64,000 nucleotides of DNA from Caenibius sp. WL (GTDB taxonomy: Bacteria > Pseudomonadota > Alphaproteobacteria > Sphingomonadales > Sphingomonadaceae), in assembly GCF_019803445.1 (NCBI RefSeq), contig NZ_CP081844.1:2492501-2556500 (forward strand), given 5' to 3'. The position numbers and the translations under genes were made by a program. Positions 35,569-43,461 of the stretch are shown piece after piece. Numbering within the stretch: the first letter of the stretch is position 1; every line of letters begins with the position of its first letter. The notes under the pieces are model-generated. The model did no database searches. It was not told where the DNA came from and saw only the letters and a program-made list of their open reading frames with translations.

Positions 35569-36126
35569 TCATGCGGCAGCGGGCATTTGCGGCTCCGGAT
35601 CGGAGCCGGCCACATCGCCGAGATCGAGGATATGGCAGCGGGTCGCGACTCCCGCGCCGCCATGGCCCGCGCTCTTGCGAACGCAGATTTCGCCGGTCGC
35701 CTTGAAGCCGAGCTTGTGCAGCACCCGCGCCGACGCCGGGTTGTCCAGGGCATGCGCCGCATAGATCCGCCGATGGCCGATGGCCGCCGCGCTGGCCAGC
35801 AAGGCACGGCCCGCTTCGGTGGCATAGCCACGGCCCCAGAAGCCGCGCGCCAGCCAATAACCCAGCTCGACACCGTTTACCGACTGCTGCAGCCCGATCC
35901 CGCCGATAAGCGGCGCGCCGGGTGTGTCCGGCACGGTGATGACGCATTGCGGCAGCAGCGGGTTCTGCGCCCGCGCGGCGAAATCGCGCGCATCCTGCTC
36001 GCTGTAGGGCCAGGGGACACTGGCCAGCATGCGCACGATGCCTTCATCGTTGATGCCTGTGTGGATCGCCTGCCAGTCTTCCGGAAAGGCCGGGCGCAGG
36101 AACAGCCTCTGGCTGCGAATGAACAT
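35569..36126 (-). CDS. GNAT-family N-acetyltransferase
   Basis: 185 aa of the RimJ/RimL type. SQRLFLRPAFPEDWQAIHTG begins the fold; the acetyl-CoA loop is GYWLARGFWGRGYATEAGRA and the following part HRRIYAAHALDNPASARVLH-KLGF is the usual N-P-A-S-x-x-L motif. The substrate is unknown; the rplU-rpmA-GNAT neighbourhood is common in sphingomonads, so a ribosome-related role is possible but not shown. Confidence 0.9.
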   Translation of the reverse strand: MFIRSQRLFLRPAFPEDWQAIHTGINDEGIVRMLASVPWPYSEQDARDFAARAQNPLLPQCVITVPDTPGAPLIGGIGLQQSVNGVELGYWLARGFWGRGYATEAGRALLASAAAIGHRRIYAAHALDNPASARVLHKLGFKATGEICVRKSAGHGGAGVATRCHILDLGDVAGSDPEPQMPAAA

Positions 36127-36245
36127 GATCGTCTCCTCTCGAGTCCGCTCGAGGGTATCCCGTCACAGGATCGCATAAATCCCGCGCGTGACACCCGTAT
36201 TTCGATGGACCGCATCGGGTCCGGGAGAGAGGGAGATAAACGCAA

Positions 36246-36325
36246 AGAGGGAGACGGGACGGGGCCCCTCTCCCTCTCGCAGCCGCGCTAGAAAAGCGCG
36301 GCGGGGCCATCCCGGTGGATGGCCC
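36246..36325 (-). terminator. Three consecutive hairpins after rpmA
   Basis: Read on the minus strand: GGGCCATCC-ACCG-GGATGGCCC (36325-36304, perfect 9 bp), GCCGCGC-N7-GCGCGGC (36302-36282, perfect 7 bp) and AGAGGGAGA-N14-TCTCCCTCT (36277-36246, perfect 9 bp, followed by TTGCG). This stack lies between rpmA and the GNAT gene and probably ends or attenuates the ribosomal transcript. Confidence 0.6.
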
Positions 36326-36343
36326 TGTAAAATGCCATCCGGC

Positions 36344-36610
36344 TTATTCCGCGGCCATCGCCACGTCGACCGACACGTATTTGCGGCCGAGCTTGCCATC
36401 GTGGAAGCGCACGCGGCCACCGGCCAGCGCGAACAGTGTGTGATCCTTGCCCATGCCGACATTGGCGCCCGGGTACACCTTGGTCCCGCGCTGGCGCACG
36501 ATGATGTTGCCGCCGATGACTTCCTGGCCACCGAACTTCTTCACACCAAGGCGACGACCGGCCGAATCGCGGCCGTTGCGCGACGAACCGCCTGCTTTTT
36601 TATGTGCCAT
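36344..36610 (-). CDS. rpmA: 50S ribosomal protein L27
   Basis: 88 aa, normal length. [20 protein letters not shown] is the invariant N-terminus, then [40 protein letters not shown] and a basic end. The N-terminal tail reaches the peptidyl-transferase centre. It follows rplU by 24 bases in one operon. Confidence 0.98.
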   Translation of the reverse strand: MAHKKAGGSSRNGRDSAGRRLGVKKFGGQEVIGGNIIVRQRGTKVYPGANVGMGKDHTLFALAGGRVRFHDGKLGRKYVSVDVAMAAE

Positions 36611-36634
36611 TTCGCTCTACTCCGTCGCTTGCTT

Positions 36635-36976
36635 TCAGTCGGCCTTGGCGGCCGCAGCCTTCTTCGCAGGGGCCTTCGAATCGCCCACGGCCACGATACG
36701 CAGCAGCGTGAGCTGCTGGCGATGGCCGTTCTTGCGGCGATAGTTGTGGCGGCGGCGCTTCTTGAAGACGACGACCTTTTCACTCTTCGCCTGAGCGATG
36801 ATTTCCGCCGAAACGGCAACCTTGGCCGCGTCCTTCAGCCCTTCACCGTCACCGGCGAGGAGGACATCACCCAAAGTGATCGTATCGCCGGCTTCACCAG
36901 CCAGCTTTTCGACTGCGATCTTGTCTCCGGCGGCAACCCGATACTGCTTGCCGCCCGTGCGCACTACTGCGAACAT
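36635..36976 (-). CDS. rplU: 50S ribosomal protein L21
   Basis: 113 aa. [20 protein letters not shown] begins the standard L21 domain; [20 protein letters not shown] is the RNA-binding loop. The last ~15 residues ([14 protein letters not shown]) form an Ala/Lys-rich extension beyond the E. coli length, common in alphaproteobacteria. First gene of the rplU-rpmA operon. Confidence 0.98.
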   Translation of the reverse strand: MFAVVRTGGKQYRVAAGDKIAVEKLAGEAGDTITLGDVLLAGDGEGLKDAAKVAVSAEIIAQAKSEKVVVFKKRRRHNYRRKNGHRQQLTLLRIVAVGDSKAPAKKAAAAKAD

Positions 36977-37219
36977 GGTGCCTTATCCATTCAACTTGCT
37001 GTGCCACATCGTTCCTGCCCCGCCCCAAAACGGCTCGTGACCCTAACGACGCGCCGACGCCCCGCCCCAGTGGCAGGCGCCGGAAAGATGGCTGCCGTTA
37101 GGCAAAACCCTCCGCCATGTCAACGGAGGAAAACCGTCCGCCCGCCGGAATATCCCCGCCACGCCCGGCCTCGCAGGGCCAGGACACGCGCCAGGCTGGC
37201 ATGGCGCGCGGGGCGTGCT

Positions 37220-37750
37220 ATGGCATCGGCCATGGTTTGCAAACCCGTTTCCGCCCCCGCATGCGGCCTCGCCCTGATCCTAGCGCTCGGCGCCTGCACC
37301 AGCACGTCGGACCGTTATCCCTCGCTGGCGATTCGGGAAGCCGAGCGGATTCACGGCAGCGCCCAGCCGGTCGCCCCTGCCCCGCCCCCCCAACCGGTGC
37401 AGCCGAGCGCAGAACTGGCCCAGCGTCTTGCCCAGTTGCGCGGGGAAGCCACCCGCTCGCATCAGGCGTTCCTTTCCGCCGCGCCGCGCACGCGGGCCCT
37501 GGTCAACGCGGCGCGCGGCAGCGCCGTGGCCAGCGATCCCTGGATTGCGGCGCAAGCCAGCCTGTCCGGGCTCGAAGTGACCCGCAACCGGACGATGGAG
37601 GCCATGGCCGACCTCGACAAGCTGCTGCTGCAGGCGGAGATGGAAGGCGGCGCGCGCGAAGCCGTGGCCGAAACGCAGGCACAGGTGAACTCTCTGCTCG
37701 ACGAGGAAAACGCGCTGGTACGCCAATTGGCCGGCAGCCTGCGCCAGTAA
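37220..37750 (+). CDS. Small lipoprotein, unknown function
   Basis: 176 aa. The signal CGLALILALGACTSTSDRYP has a lipobox, with Cys near residue 26. A Pro-rich stretch (PVAPAPPPQPVQPSAELAQR) leads to a long helical, probably coiled-coil C-terminus (RLAQLRGEATRSHQAFLSAA through LLQAEMEGGAREAVAETQAQ). No family is recognised. ATG 37232 is an equally possible start. The frame runs further upstream across the rplU promoter region without homology. Confidence 0.65.
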   Translation: MASAMVCKPVSAPACGLALILALGACTSTSDRYPSLAIREAERIHGSAQPVAPAPPPQPVQPSAELAQRLAQLRGEATRSHQAFLSAAPRTRALVNAARGSAVASDPWIAAQASLSGLEVTRNRTMEAMADLDKLLLQAEMEGGAREAVAETQAQVNSLLDEENALVRQLAGSLRQ

Positions 37751-38064
37751 AAATCCGCCACCCCCGCTCAGTCTGAGCGGATTTGGGATTTGGGGAGTTG
37801 CAAAGGTTACACCCACCCCAAAAGTTGCGCGGATCGCCGAAGCAACCCGCGCCAGTTTGGGGAGAAGCAGAATGAGAATGGGAACGGCGTTCCAGCCCAT
37901 CCCCTGATCGAAAGCCGATCAGCCTCTTTGCTGCGACACCGGACATAGCCACGCGAAGCCGCGGCGGACTTGACCGCGATCAAATCGCGCGAAATTGTCT
38001 TTCCGGGGCGCGGCCAATCCGATGGATTATCGAAATACTCCGCATTCCTTCGATCAGAAGCGAA
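37751..38064. other. 314-bp convergent intergenic region
   Basis: Between the lipoprotein gene and the convergent small gene after folB. It has GGGAACGGCGTTCC-like and GATCGAAAGCCGATC-like local symmetries but no strong terminator with a U-run, tRNA, or supported coding frame. Confidence 0.5.
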
Positions 38065-38403
38065 TCATGCCTGATCCGGCGCATTCGCCTCATCGATTGC
38101 CAGCATCTGCCCGGTGACGCCCGGCGCAGAATCGAGATAGGCCAGCGTGCGCGCCGTCGCATCCGCTTCGCCACCAGCCAGCCCGACCACTCGCACCGGG
38201 GCATGGGCGCGGGCGAGATCGGCAATCGCCGCGCGCCGCCATGCGCGATGATCGTAAGGCGCAGCCGGGAAAATCACCACCAGCAAATCCGGCTGCCCGG
38301 CGATCAGCCGCGTGATTTCCGGCAGGTGATGAACATGGAAAGCGGTCGAGGCGTCCAGCGCGGCCTGCGGCAAGGCGCCCGTGCGATAGATCGCCCGCGC
38401 CAT
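38065..38403 (-). CDS. Small Rossmann-like protein downstream of folB
   Basis: 112 aa from ATG 38403, one base before the folB stop codon ends. HHLPEITRLIAGQPDLLVVI, then AAPYDHRAWRRAAIADLARA and VRVVGLAGGEADATARTLAY look like beta-alpha units of a short-chain-dehydrogenase-like fold, but the glycine-rich cofactor loop and catalytic YxxxK are absent. Its tight coupling to folB suggests a folate or pterin role (inference). I cannot name the family with certainty. Confidence 0.6.
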   Translation of the reverse strand: MARAIYRTGALPQAALDASTAFHVHHLPEITRLIAGQPDLLVVIFPAAPYDHRAWRRAAIADLARAHAPVRVVGLAGGEADATARTLAYLDSAPGVTGQMLAIDEANAPDQA

Positions 38404-38404
38404 A

Positions 38405-38776
38405 TCAGCGCCGTTCACGGTGCAGAGTGATGCCGATCTTCTCGTTATGCTCGGCAATCGCCAGCTTGACGATTTTCACCGTCACCGCTTCGACTTTCCG
38501 ATCCTGAAGGAACAGCGTGTCGCAGACGTGATCGGCCACGGCTTCGATCAGTTTGAAATGCACCCCTTGCGGCAAGGCTTCGGAAGCCGCAAATTTGAGG
38601 TCCATGTAATTCTTGCTTTCGACCAACGGCGTGTCGGGCGCATAGTGATCGGCCACTTTGTAGCGGACGGTGATCGTGAAGCGCAGCGGCTGCGGCTTGC
38701 CCGTCTCTTCCGAATAGATGCCGGTCAGCACGTTGTGTTCGAAATCGGCGACTTCCAGAATCAGGCTATCGGGCAT
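38405..38776 (-). CDS. folB: Dihydroneopterin aldolase
   Basis: 123 aa, typical length for the octameric enzyme. LEVADFEHNVLTGIYSEETG carries the N-terminal motif with the pterin-binding Glu/Tyr region; later VESKNYMDLKFAASEALPQG and LIEAVADHVCDTLFLQDRKV, then TVKIVKLAIAEHNEKIGITL. It cleaves dihydroneopterin to 6-hydroxymethyl-dihydropterin in folate synthesis. It is translationally close to the small gene after it. Confidence 0.92.
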   Translation of the reverse strand: MPDSLILEVADFEHNVLTGIYSEETGKPQPLRFTITVRYKVADHYAPDTPLVESKNYMDLKFAASEALPQGVHFKLIEAVADHVCDTLFLQDRKVEAVTVKIVKLAIAEHNEKIGITLHRERR

Positions 38777-38794
38777 CGGGGGTCCAGTCAGGAA

Positions 38795-39220
38795 TTATGC
38801 GGCGGTGGACGCGGGATCGCCCGCGCCGAAGGGGCATGGCGCCGCCACAGCGGCGCGCGCGCGTTCGATCTGGGCATCATCCATCCCGCTGATCGACAGA
38901 CGGCCCCCGGCGATCGGCTCCCGCACGACCGGCTCGGTCAGCACCGCCCCGTCGAGCCACACGGTGATGGATTTCCCCACCGCCTGCGCCGTCAGCCGGG
39001 CGAAACGCGCCCCCGCGTCCGGCGTCAGTTCGATCGAAAGCTGGCGCATCGCGCCGTTGAAGTCCGCCGCATCCGCGGCATTGACGACCGTCTCCGCGCA
39101 GAGCGGAATGTCCGCCACCCACAGCCCTTGCGGCGACGGCGGCGCGGCGTCTTCCGCACCGGCGGGAATCGCAGCCAGGCCCAGCAATGCCAAAGCGGAA
39201 AGAGACAGCAGCGTGCGCAT
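38795..39220 (-). CDS. Secreted protein with a SecDF P1-head-like domain
   Basis: 141 aa. Signal peptide MRTLLSLSALALLGLAAIPA with cleavage after AGA. The mature part contains LSIELTPDAGARFARLTAQA, then VWLDGAVLTEPVVREPIAGG and RLSISGMDDAQIERARAAVA. This aligns closely with SecD of the same window (GSRFAKLTTENVNRPFAIIL, then DGKVLSAPNINEPILGGSAQ, then ISGNF), so it is a stand-alone copy of the SecD P1 head. Its function is unknown. It overlaps the methyltransferase gene by one base. Confidence 0.8.
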   Translation of the reverse strand: MRTLLSLSALALLGLAAIPAGAEDAAPPSPQGLWVADIPLCAETVVNAADAADFNGAMRQLSIELTPDAGARFARLTAQAVGKSITVWLDGAVLTEPVVREPIAGGRLSISGMDDAQIERARAAVAAPCPFGAGDPASTAA

Positions 39221-40119
39221 CAGTCGTTCCTCCAGCGGGCGAAAATCGCGGTCGGCAGCAGGCGGCCCTTGTCGCCGTCCTCCCGCACCGCCAGATCGCC
39301 ATGTTCGATCGTACCGGGCAGATCGGCGAACAGTTCCGCCAACAGCCCCGCCAGCGCAAGGCTGGACATCCGCACCGCATAGACGGTGAGGAACAGGAAG
39401 CGGCTCCGGGTATCGAGTAGGCGGCGGCAATCGGCCATCAGCGCGGGCAGGCTGTCTTCCAGACGCCAGACTTCGCCGTTCGGCCCGCGCCCGAACTTGG
39501 GCGGATCGAGAATGATCCCGTCATAGCGCTTTTCCCGCCGCACTTCGCGCGCAGCGAATTTGGCCGCATCGTCGATCAGCCAGCGGACCGGGCGGTCGGC
39601 CATGCCGGAAAGCGCCGCGTTCTCCCGCGCCTGGGCAACCGATTTCTTCGAGGCATCGACATGCGTGACCTGGCCGAAGCGGCTCAGCGCCAGCGTGCCC
39701 ACGCCGGTATAGCCGAAAAGGTTGAGCGTCTGCGCATCGTCCATCCCGGCCAGCATCTCGCCCATCCAGTCCCACACCGGGGCCATGTCGGGGAAGAAGC
39801 CGAGATGGCGGAACGGGGTGCATTGGGCGGTGAACCGCACCGTGTCCGGGCCGTTGGGCCAGGCCAGCGGCCAGCCTTCGCGCGGAACAGGGCCGGAAAA
39901 CTGCCAGCGCCCGCCGCCGTCCTCGTCCGCACCGGGCACGAATTCGCCATCGGCGGCCCATTCCGCCTCGCGCGGGCGCCACAGCGCCTGCGGCTCGGGC
40001 CGGATGAAGCGGCGCGCGCCATACCGTTCCAGCTTGCGGCCATCGCCGCTGTCGACGAGGCCGTAATCCCCCCACCCCTCGCCGGCGAGGATCAGGGGCG
40101 AGGTTGCAAGATCGGCCAT
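39220..40119 (-). CDS. Class I SAM-dependent methyltransferase, RlmI-like
   Basis: 299 aa. SAM motif I region TLNLFGYTGVGTLALSRFGQ, VTHVDASKKSVAQARENAAL, then IILDPPKFGRGPNGEVWRLE, the DPPxF motif seen in RlmI/RlmK-type cytosine methyltransferases. The N-terminal PUA domain of RlmI is replaced by a shorter region (residues 1-100). Probable rRNA methylation (inference). It lies 9 bases downstream of thrC. Confidence 0.88.
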   Translation of the reverse strand: MADLATSPLILAGEGWGDYGLVDSGDGRKLERYGARRFIRPEPQALWRPREAEWAADGEFVPGADEDGGGRWQFSGPVPREGWPLAWPNGPDTVRFTAQCTPFRHLGFFPDMAPVWDWMGEMLAGMDDAQTLNLFGYTGVGTLALSRFGQVTHVDASKKSVAQARENAALSGMADRPVRWLIDDAAKFAAREVRREKRYDGIILDPPKFGRGPNGEVWRLEDSLPALMADCRRLLDTRSRFLFLTVYAVRMSSLALAGLLAELFADLPGTIEHGDLAVREDGDKGRLLPTAIFARWRND

Positions 40120-40128
40120 CGCACCCGG

Positions 40129-41529
40129 TCAGGCGTTCGGTGTCGCATGCTCTGCGACATAGGCGGCGATCGCATCGTAGTCGCCCGCCAGTTCGACGTA
40201 GCGTTCCTCACGCTCGAACAGGTCGCCGATCCGGCCCGGCAAGCTCGGCCGGGTGCCGGTGGCGCGTTCCACCGCATCGCGGAACTTGGCCGGATGCGCG
40301 GTCGCCAGCGTGACCAGCGGGATCGACGGATCGATGCCGGCGGCACGCGCGGCGTGCAGGCCGATGGCGGTGTGCGGATCGATCACTTCGCCGCATGCCT
40401 CGTAAGCCCAGCGCATCGCCTTGGTCATGTCGTCGGCATCGGCGCGCGCGCTGGCGAACAGCGCCGCCGCGCCTTCGCGCTGCGCATTGGTCAGTTGCAT
40501 CGCCTTCGCCGCTTCGAAGCCGCGCATCTGTTCGGCCAGAGCCAGGCCATCCCGGCCGCCGACATCGAACAGCAGGCGTTCGAAATTGGAACTGACCTGG
40601 ATATCCATCGACGGGGCCGCCGTGGGCGTGACCGTGCCGGTCGAATAATCGCCGGTGGACAGCGCCCGGTGGAGGATATCGTTGACATTGGTCGCCACGA
40701 TCAGCCGCTCGATCGGCAGGCCCATCTGCGCGGCAACATAACCGGCGAAGACATCGCCGAAATTGCCCGTGGGCACACTGAAGGCCACTTTGCGATGCGG
40801 CGCGCCCAGTTGCACGCCCACCGCGAAGTAATAGACCACCTGCGCCATCAACCGCGCCCAGTTGATCGAATTGACCGCGCTGATGCGGAAACGCCCGGTC
40901 ATCGCCGTGTCGCCGAACATGCGCTTCACCATCGCCTGCGCATCGTCGAAGCTGCCGTCGATGGCGATGTTGTAGACGTTGGGCGCCAGCACCGTGGTCA
41001 TCTGGCGGCGCTGCACGTCGCTCACCCGGCCATTGGGGTGAAGCATGAAGATATCCACCCGGTCGCGCCCGGCCACCGCGTCGATCGCGGCGGAGCCCGT
41101 GTCCCCGCTGGTCGCGCCGACGATGGTCAGCCGCTCATCCGTGCGGGAGAGGAATTCCTCGAACAGCAGGCCGAGCAATTGCAGAGCCACGTCCTTGAAC
41201 GCCAGCGTCGGCCCGTGGAACAGTTCCAGCAGCCAGTTCTGCTCGTCCAGTTGCACCAGCGGCGTCACCGCCTTGTGAGCAAAACGGCCATAGGCCTGCT
41301 CGCACAGGTCGAGCAGCTTTTCCGGGGTCAGGCAATCGCCGACGAAAGGCTGCATCACCCGCGCGGCAAGCTGCGCATAAGGCAAACCGGCCAGCGCGGC
41401 GATTTCCGCTTCCGAAAAGCGCGGCCATGCGGACGGGATATAGAGCCCGCCATCCGATGCCAGACCGGCGAGAGTGACGCCTTCGAAATCGAGCGCCGGG
41501 GCGCTGCCACGGGTAGAGACATACTGCAT
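40129..41529 (-). CDS. thrC: Threonine synthase
   Basis: 466 aa, the long proteobacterial form. MQYVSTRGSAPALDFEGVTL is the usual start. PLP Lys is in FHGPTLAFKDVALQLLGLLF, the phosphate cup in VGATSGDTGSAAIDAVAGRD, and VPTGNFGDVFAGYVAAQMGL follows. It converts O-phosphohomoserine to threonine. The frame is open upstream of ATG 41529, but only the conserved start is supported. Confidence 0.97.
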   Translation of the reverse strand: MQYVSTRGSAPALDFEGVTLAGLASDGGLYIPSAWPRFSEAEIAALAGLPYAQLAARVMQPFVGDCLTPEKLLDLCEQAYGRFAHKAVTPLVQLDEQNWLLELFHGPTLAFKDVALQLLGLLFEEFLSRTDERLTIVGATSGDTGSAAIDAVAGRDRVDIFMLHPNGRVSDVQRRQMTTVLAPNVYNIAIDGSFDDAQAMVKRMFGDTAMTGRFRISAVNSINWARLMAQVVYYFAVGVQLGAPHRKVAFSVPTGNFGDVFAGYVAAQMGLPIERLIVATNVNDILHRALSTGDYSTGTVTPTAAPSMDIQVSSNFERLLFDVGGRDGLALAEQMRGFEAAKAMQLTNAQREGAAALFASARADADDMTKAMRWAYEACGEVIDPHTAIGLHAARAAGIDPSIPLVTLATAHPAKFRDAVERATGTRPSLPGRIGDLFEREERYVELAGDYDAIAAYVAEHATPNA

Positions 41530-41578
41530 GGCCGCGGGCCTTAGTCGCTGCCCTGTTGGAGAGCAAGTGGCGGCGATC

Positions 41579-41941
41579 TTATGCTTGCGGCGCGGCTGCC
41601 GCTTCCCTCCGTGCCGGTTCGGCTTCCAGCGCCCGTTTGAGGCCGAGCAATCCGCCCGCGGCATGGGCCGCATGCGGACCGATCCAGCGCTGGTGGATTT
41701 CCTGGATCGGCATGGCGTCGAGATGGTTGAACCGTTCCCGCCCTTTGCGCGCCACCACGACCAGCCCGGCCCGCTCCAGAACCCTGAGATGCTGCATCAC
41801 CGTGCAGCGGTCGAGCGGGGCGAGCAGATCCGCCAGTTGCCCGGTGGTGAGCGGGCGATCGCGCAGGGCATCGCAGATGCGCCGCCGCGTCGCATTCGCC
41901 AGCGCCTTGAAAACGAGGTCCACCCGATCATCCGTTGACAT
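41579..41941 (-). CDS. ArsR-family transcriptional repressor
   Basis: 120 aa. Winged helix: DLVFKALANATRRRICDALR, then LTTGQLADLLAPLDRCTVMQ and HLRVLERAGLVVVARKGRER. The metal-site cysteines of ArsR are absent; the single Cys lies in the recognition helix. It is divergent from an SRPBCC/AHSA1 gene and the 58-base gap holds a 20-bp palindrome that includes its own start codon. ArsR-AHSA1 pairs are common, but the inducing ligand is unknown. Confidence 0.9.
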   Translation of the reverse strand: MSTDDRVDLVFKALANATRRRICDALRDRPLTTGQLADLLAPLDRCTVMQHLRVLERAGLVVVARKGRERFNHLDAMPIQEIHQRWIGPHAAHAAGGLLGLKRALEAEPARREAAAAPQA

Positions 41942-41959
41942 GTTATATTTTTATAACAT
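41940..41959. promoter_or_regulatory. 20-bp palindrome, candidate ArsR operator
   Basis: ATGTTATA-TTTT-TATAACAT, perfect 8-bp arms, in a strongly AT-rich island between the divergent ArsR and SRPBCC genes. It overlaps the ArsR initiation codon (41941-41939), so bound repressor would also block its own transcription start. Symmetry and spacing fit ArsR/SmtB-type sites. Confidence 0.65.
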
Positions 41960-41998
41960 AATTTGCCGGACAGCAAGGCCGAGCGAAGGAGTCGCGGC

Positions 41999-42445
41999 AT
42001 GGAACTGAAATTCAGAGTCTTCGGGCGCATCGCCCGCCCCGTGGCGGAAGTGTTCGAAGCGGTCGTCAACCCGGATCAGCTCTCGCAATATTTCACCACC
42101 GGCGGGGCGCAGGGCCGGATCGAAAAGGGCGCGACCGTCACCTGGGATTTCGCGGACTTCCCCGGTGCCTTTCCGGTGGAAGTGGTGGACGTGATCGAAA
42201 ACAGCCTGATCGTGCTCCACTGGGAAAGCAACGAAGGCAACGGCGTGATGACCGAAGTCACCATGCGCTTCACCGATTGCGGCGGCGGCGTGACTCTGGT
42301 CGAGATCGGCGAGGCCGGATGGAAGGAAAATCAGGCCGGGCTCGATGCCAGCTATGACAACTGCATGGGCTGGAGCCAGATGCTCTGCGCGATGAAAATG
42401 TGGGTCGAACACCGCATCCGCATGCGCGACGGGTTCTACAAGTAG
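41999..42445 (+). CDS. SRPBCC (AHSA1-like) domain protein
   Basis: 148 aa from ATG 41999 with AAGGAG 9 bases upstream. ELKFRVFGRIARPVAEVFEA, NPDQLSQYFTTGGAQGRIEK, VTWDFADFPGAFPVEVVDVI and a C-terminal helix (CMGWSQMLCAMKMWVEHRIR) fit the START/Bet v1-like SRPBCC fold. Such proteins bind hydrophobic ligands or act as ligand sensors with an ArsR partner. It lies between thrC and the oxidase cluster. Confidence 0.88.
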   Translation: MELKFRVFGRIARPVAEVFEAVVNPDQLSQYFTTGGAQGRIEKGATVTWDFADFPGAFPVEVVDVIENSLIVLHWESNEGNGVMTEVTMRFTDCGGGVTLVEIGEAGWKENQAGLDASYDNCMGWSQMLCAMKMWVEHRIRMRDGFYK

Positions 42446-42461
42446 TCGGGATAAGGCCGCC

Positions 42462-43049
42462 TTATCCGGCCTTATCGCTGTCGCGCAGCCTGCGCCGCAA
42501 CGCCAACGCATAGATTATCAGCGCGGTCGCCGCGAAGAAGAACCACTGCACCGCATAGGACACGTGGTTGTTGGGCAGATCGTGCGGATCGGGCTTGGCC
42601 AGTTGCGTCAGGCCCGCCTGCGCGGGCACCGCGACCAACCGCACGCCATGGGCTGCCGGGGCGACGATGCCCTGCACCGTGCCGCCATCCCATGCCGCAA
42701 TCGCCGGATCGCGCGACCAGCCCAGCGCCACTTCCGCTTCGCCCTCTGGAGTCGCGCAGCGCACGGTCTGCGCCCATCCCGCCTCTTGCGCGGCGTTGCG
42801 CCCGGCTATCGGATTGCGGGCCAGCACGCGCCGGCATTCCAGTGCGCTGCGGTGATAGAGCGCCGCTTCGCGCTGATCTTCCGTGAAGGGGAACGCCACC
42901 GCCGTCCCTGCCTTCGCCGCCCGATCATAGCGGGCGAGCAGGTCTTCCTTCCACGCGGCGCGCTGCCATTGCCATACGCCCGCCGTCACCATCACCGCCA
43001 CCGCGATCAGCACCAGAAGCGTGGGCAGGATGGGCAGGCGCCGCATCAT
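42462..43049 (-). CDS. SURF1-family cytochrome oxidase assembly protein
   Basis: 195 aa, shorter than many SURF1 proteins. The N-terminal helix (LPILPTLLVLIAVAVMVTAG) with VWQWQRAAWKEDLLARYDRA is the family signature; the C-terminal helix region is NNHVSYAVQWFFFAATALII. It assists heme a insertion into CoxA. It overlaps the upstream DUF983 gene by four bases (ATGA), the end of the oxidase operon. Confidence 0.9.
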   Translation of the reverse strand: MMRRLPILPTLLVLIAVAVMVTAGVWQWQRAAWKEDLLARYDRAAKAGTAVAFPFTEDQREAALYHRSALECRRVLARNPIAGRNAAQEAGWAQTVRCATPEGEAEVALGWSRDPAIAAWDGGTVQGIVAPAAHGVRLVAVPAQAGLTQLAKPDPHDLPNNHVSYAVQWFFFAATALIIYALALRRRLRDSDKAG

Positions 43050-43441
43050 TCCTCGCGCACGTCCGCCCCGCCCGCTTCGCGCGCGCCCCGGCTGTATTCC
43101 GCGTAAAGCAGCGCCGCCTTGCCCAAGCGCAGTCCGAAAATGACCGCAGCGACAGTCATCGGCACCCACAGGATCACATGCACCCAGAACGGCGGATCGA
43201 CGGCGATCTGCAACCACAGCGCGAGGCCGGTGATCAAGGCCCCCACGATCAGCGTGAGAAAGGCAGCCGGGCCATCCCCGACATTGAAACTGGAATAGTC
43301 CAGCCCGCAGACCCGGCACCGCCCGGCGAAGCGGACCGCCCCGGCGAACAGCGTTTTCGCCCCGCAGCGGGGGCAAAGGCCGAAAAGGGCAGCCTTGCCA
43401 AGCGGCGGCTGCCCTTCTTCATGCGTGTGCGGATCAGTCAT
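43046..43441 (-). CDS. DUF983 membrane protein
   Basis: 131 aa. Zinc-ribbon-like start ALFGLCPRCGAKTLFAGAVR and CRVCGLDYSSFNVGDGPAAF (two CxxC pairs), then two membrane helices (FLTLIVGALITGLALWLQIA and VILWVPMTVAAVIFGLRLGK). It occurs in most alphaproteobacterial oxidase operons between coxC and SURF1; its molecular role is unknown. Confidence 0.9.
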   Translation of the reverse strand: MTDPHTHEEGQPPLGKAALFGLCPRCGAKTLFAGAVRFAGRCRVCGLDYSSFNVGDGPAAFLTLIVGALITGLALWLQIAVDPPFWVHVILWVPMTVAAVIFGLRLGKAALLYAEYSRGAREAGGADVREE

Positions 43442-43461
43442 CTGACAGCGCGATCACACGA

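Noticed and set aside
39661-41544. 627-codon plus-strand open frame opposite thrC and the methyltransferase
   Set aside because: His/Arg/Gly-rich antisense translation with no motif; both minus-strand genes are certain.
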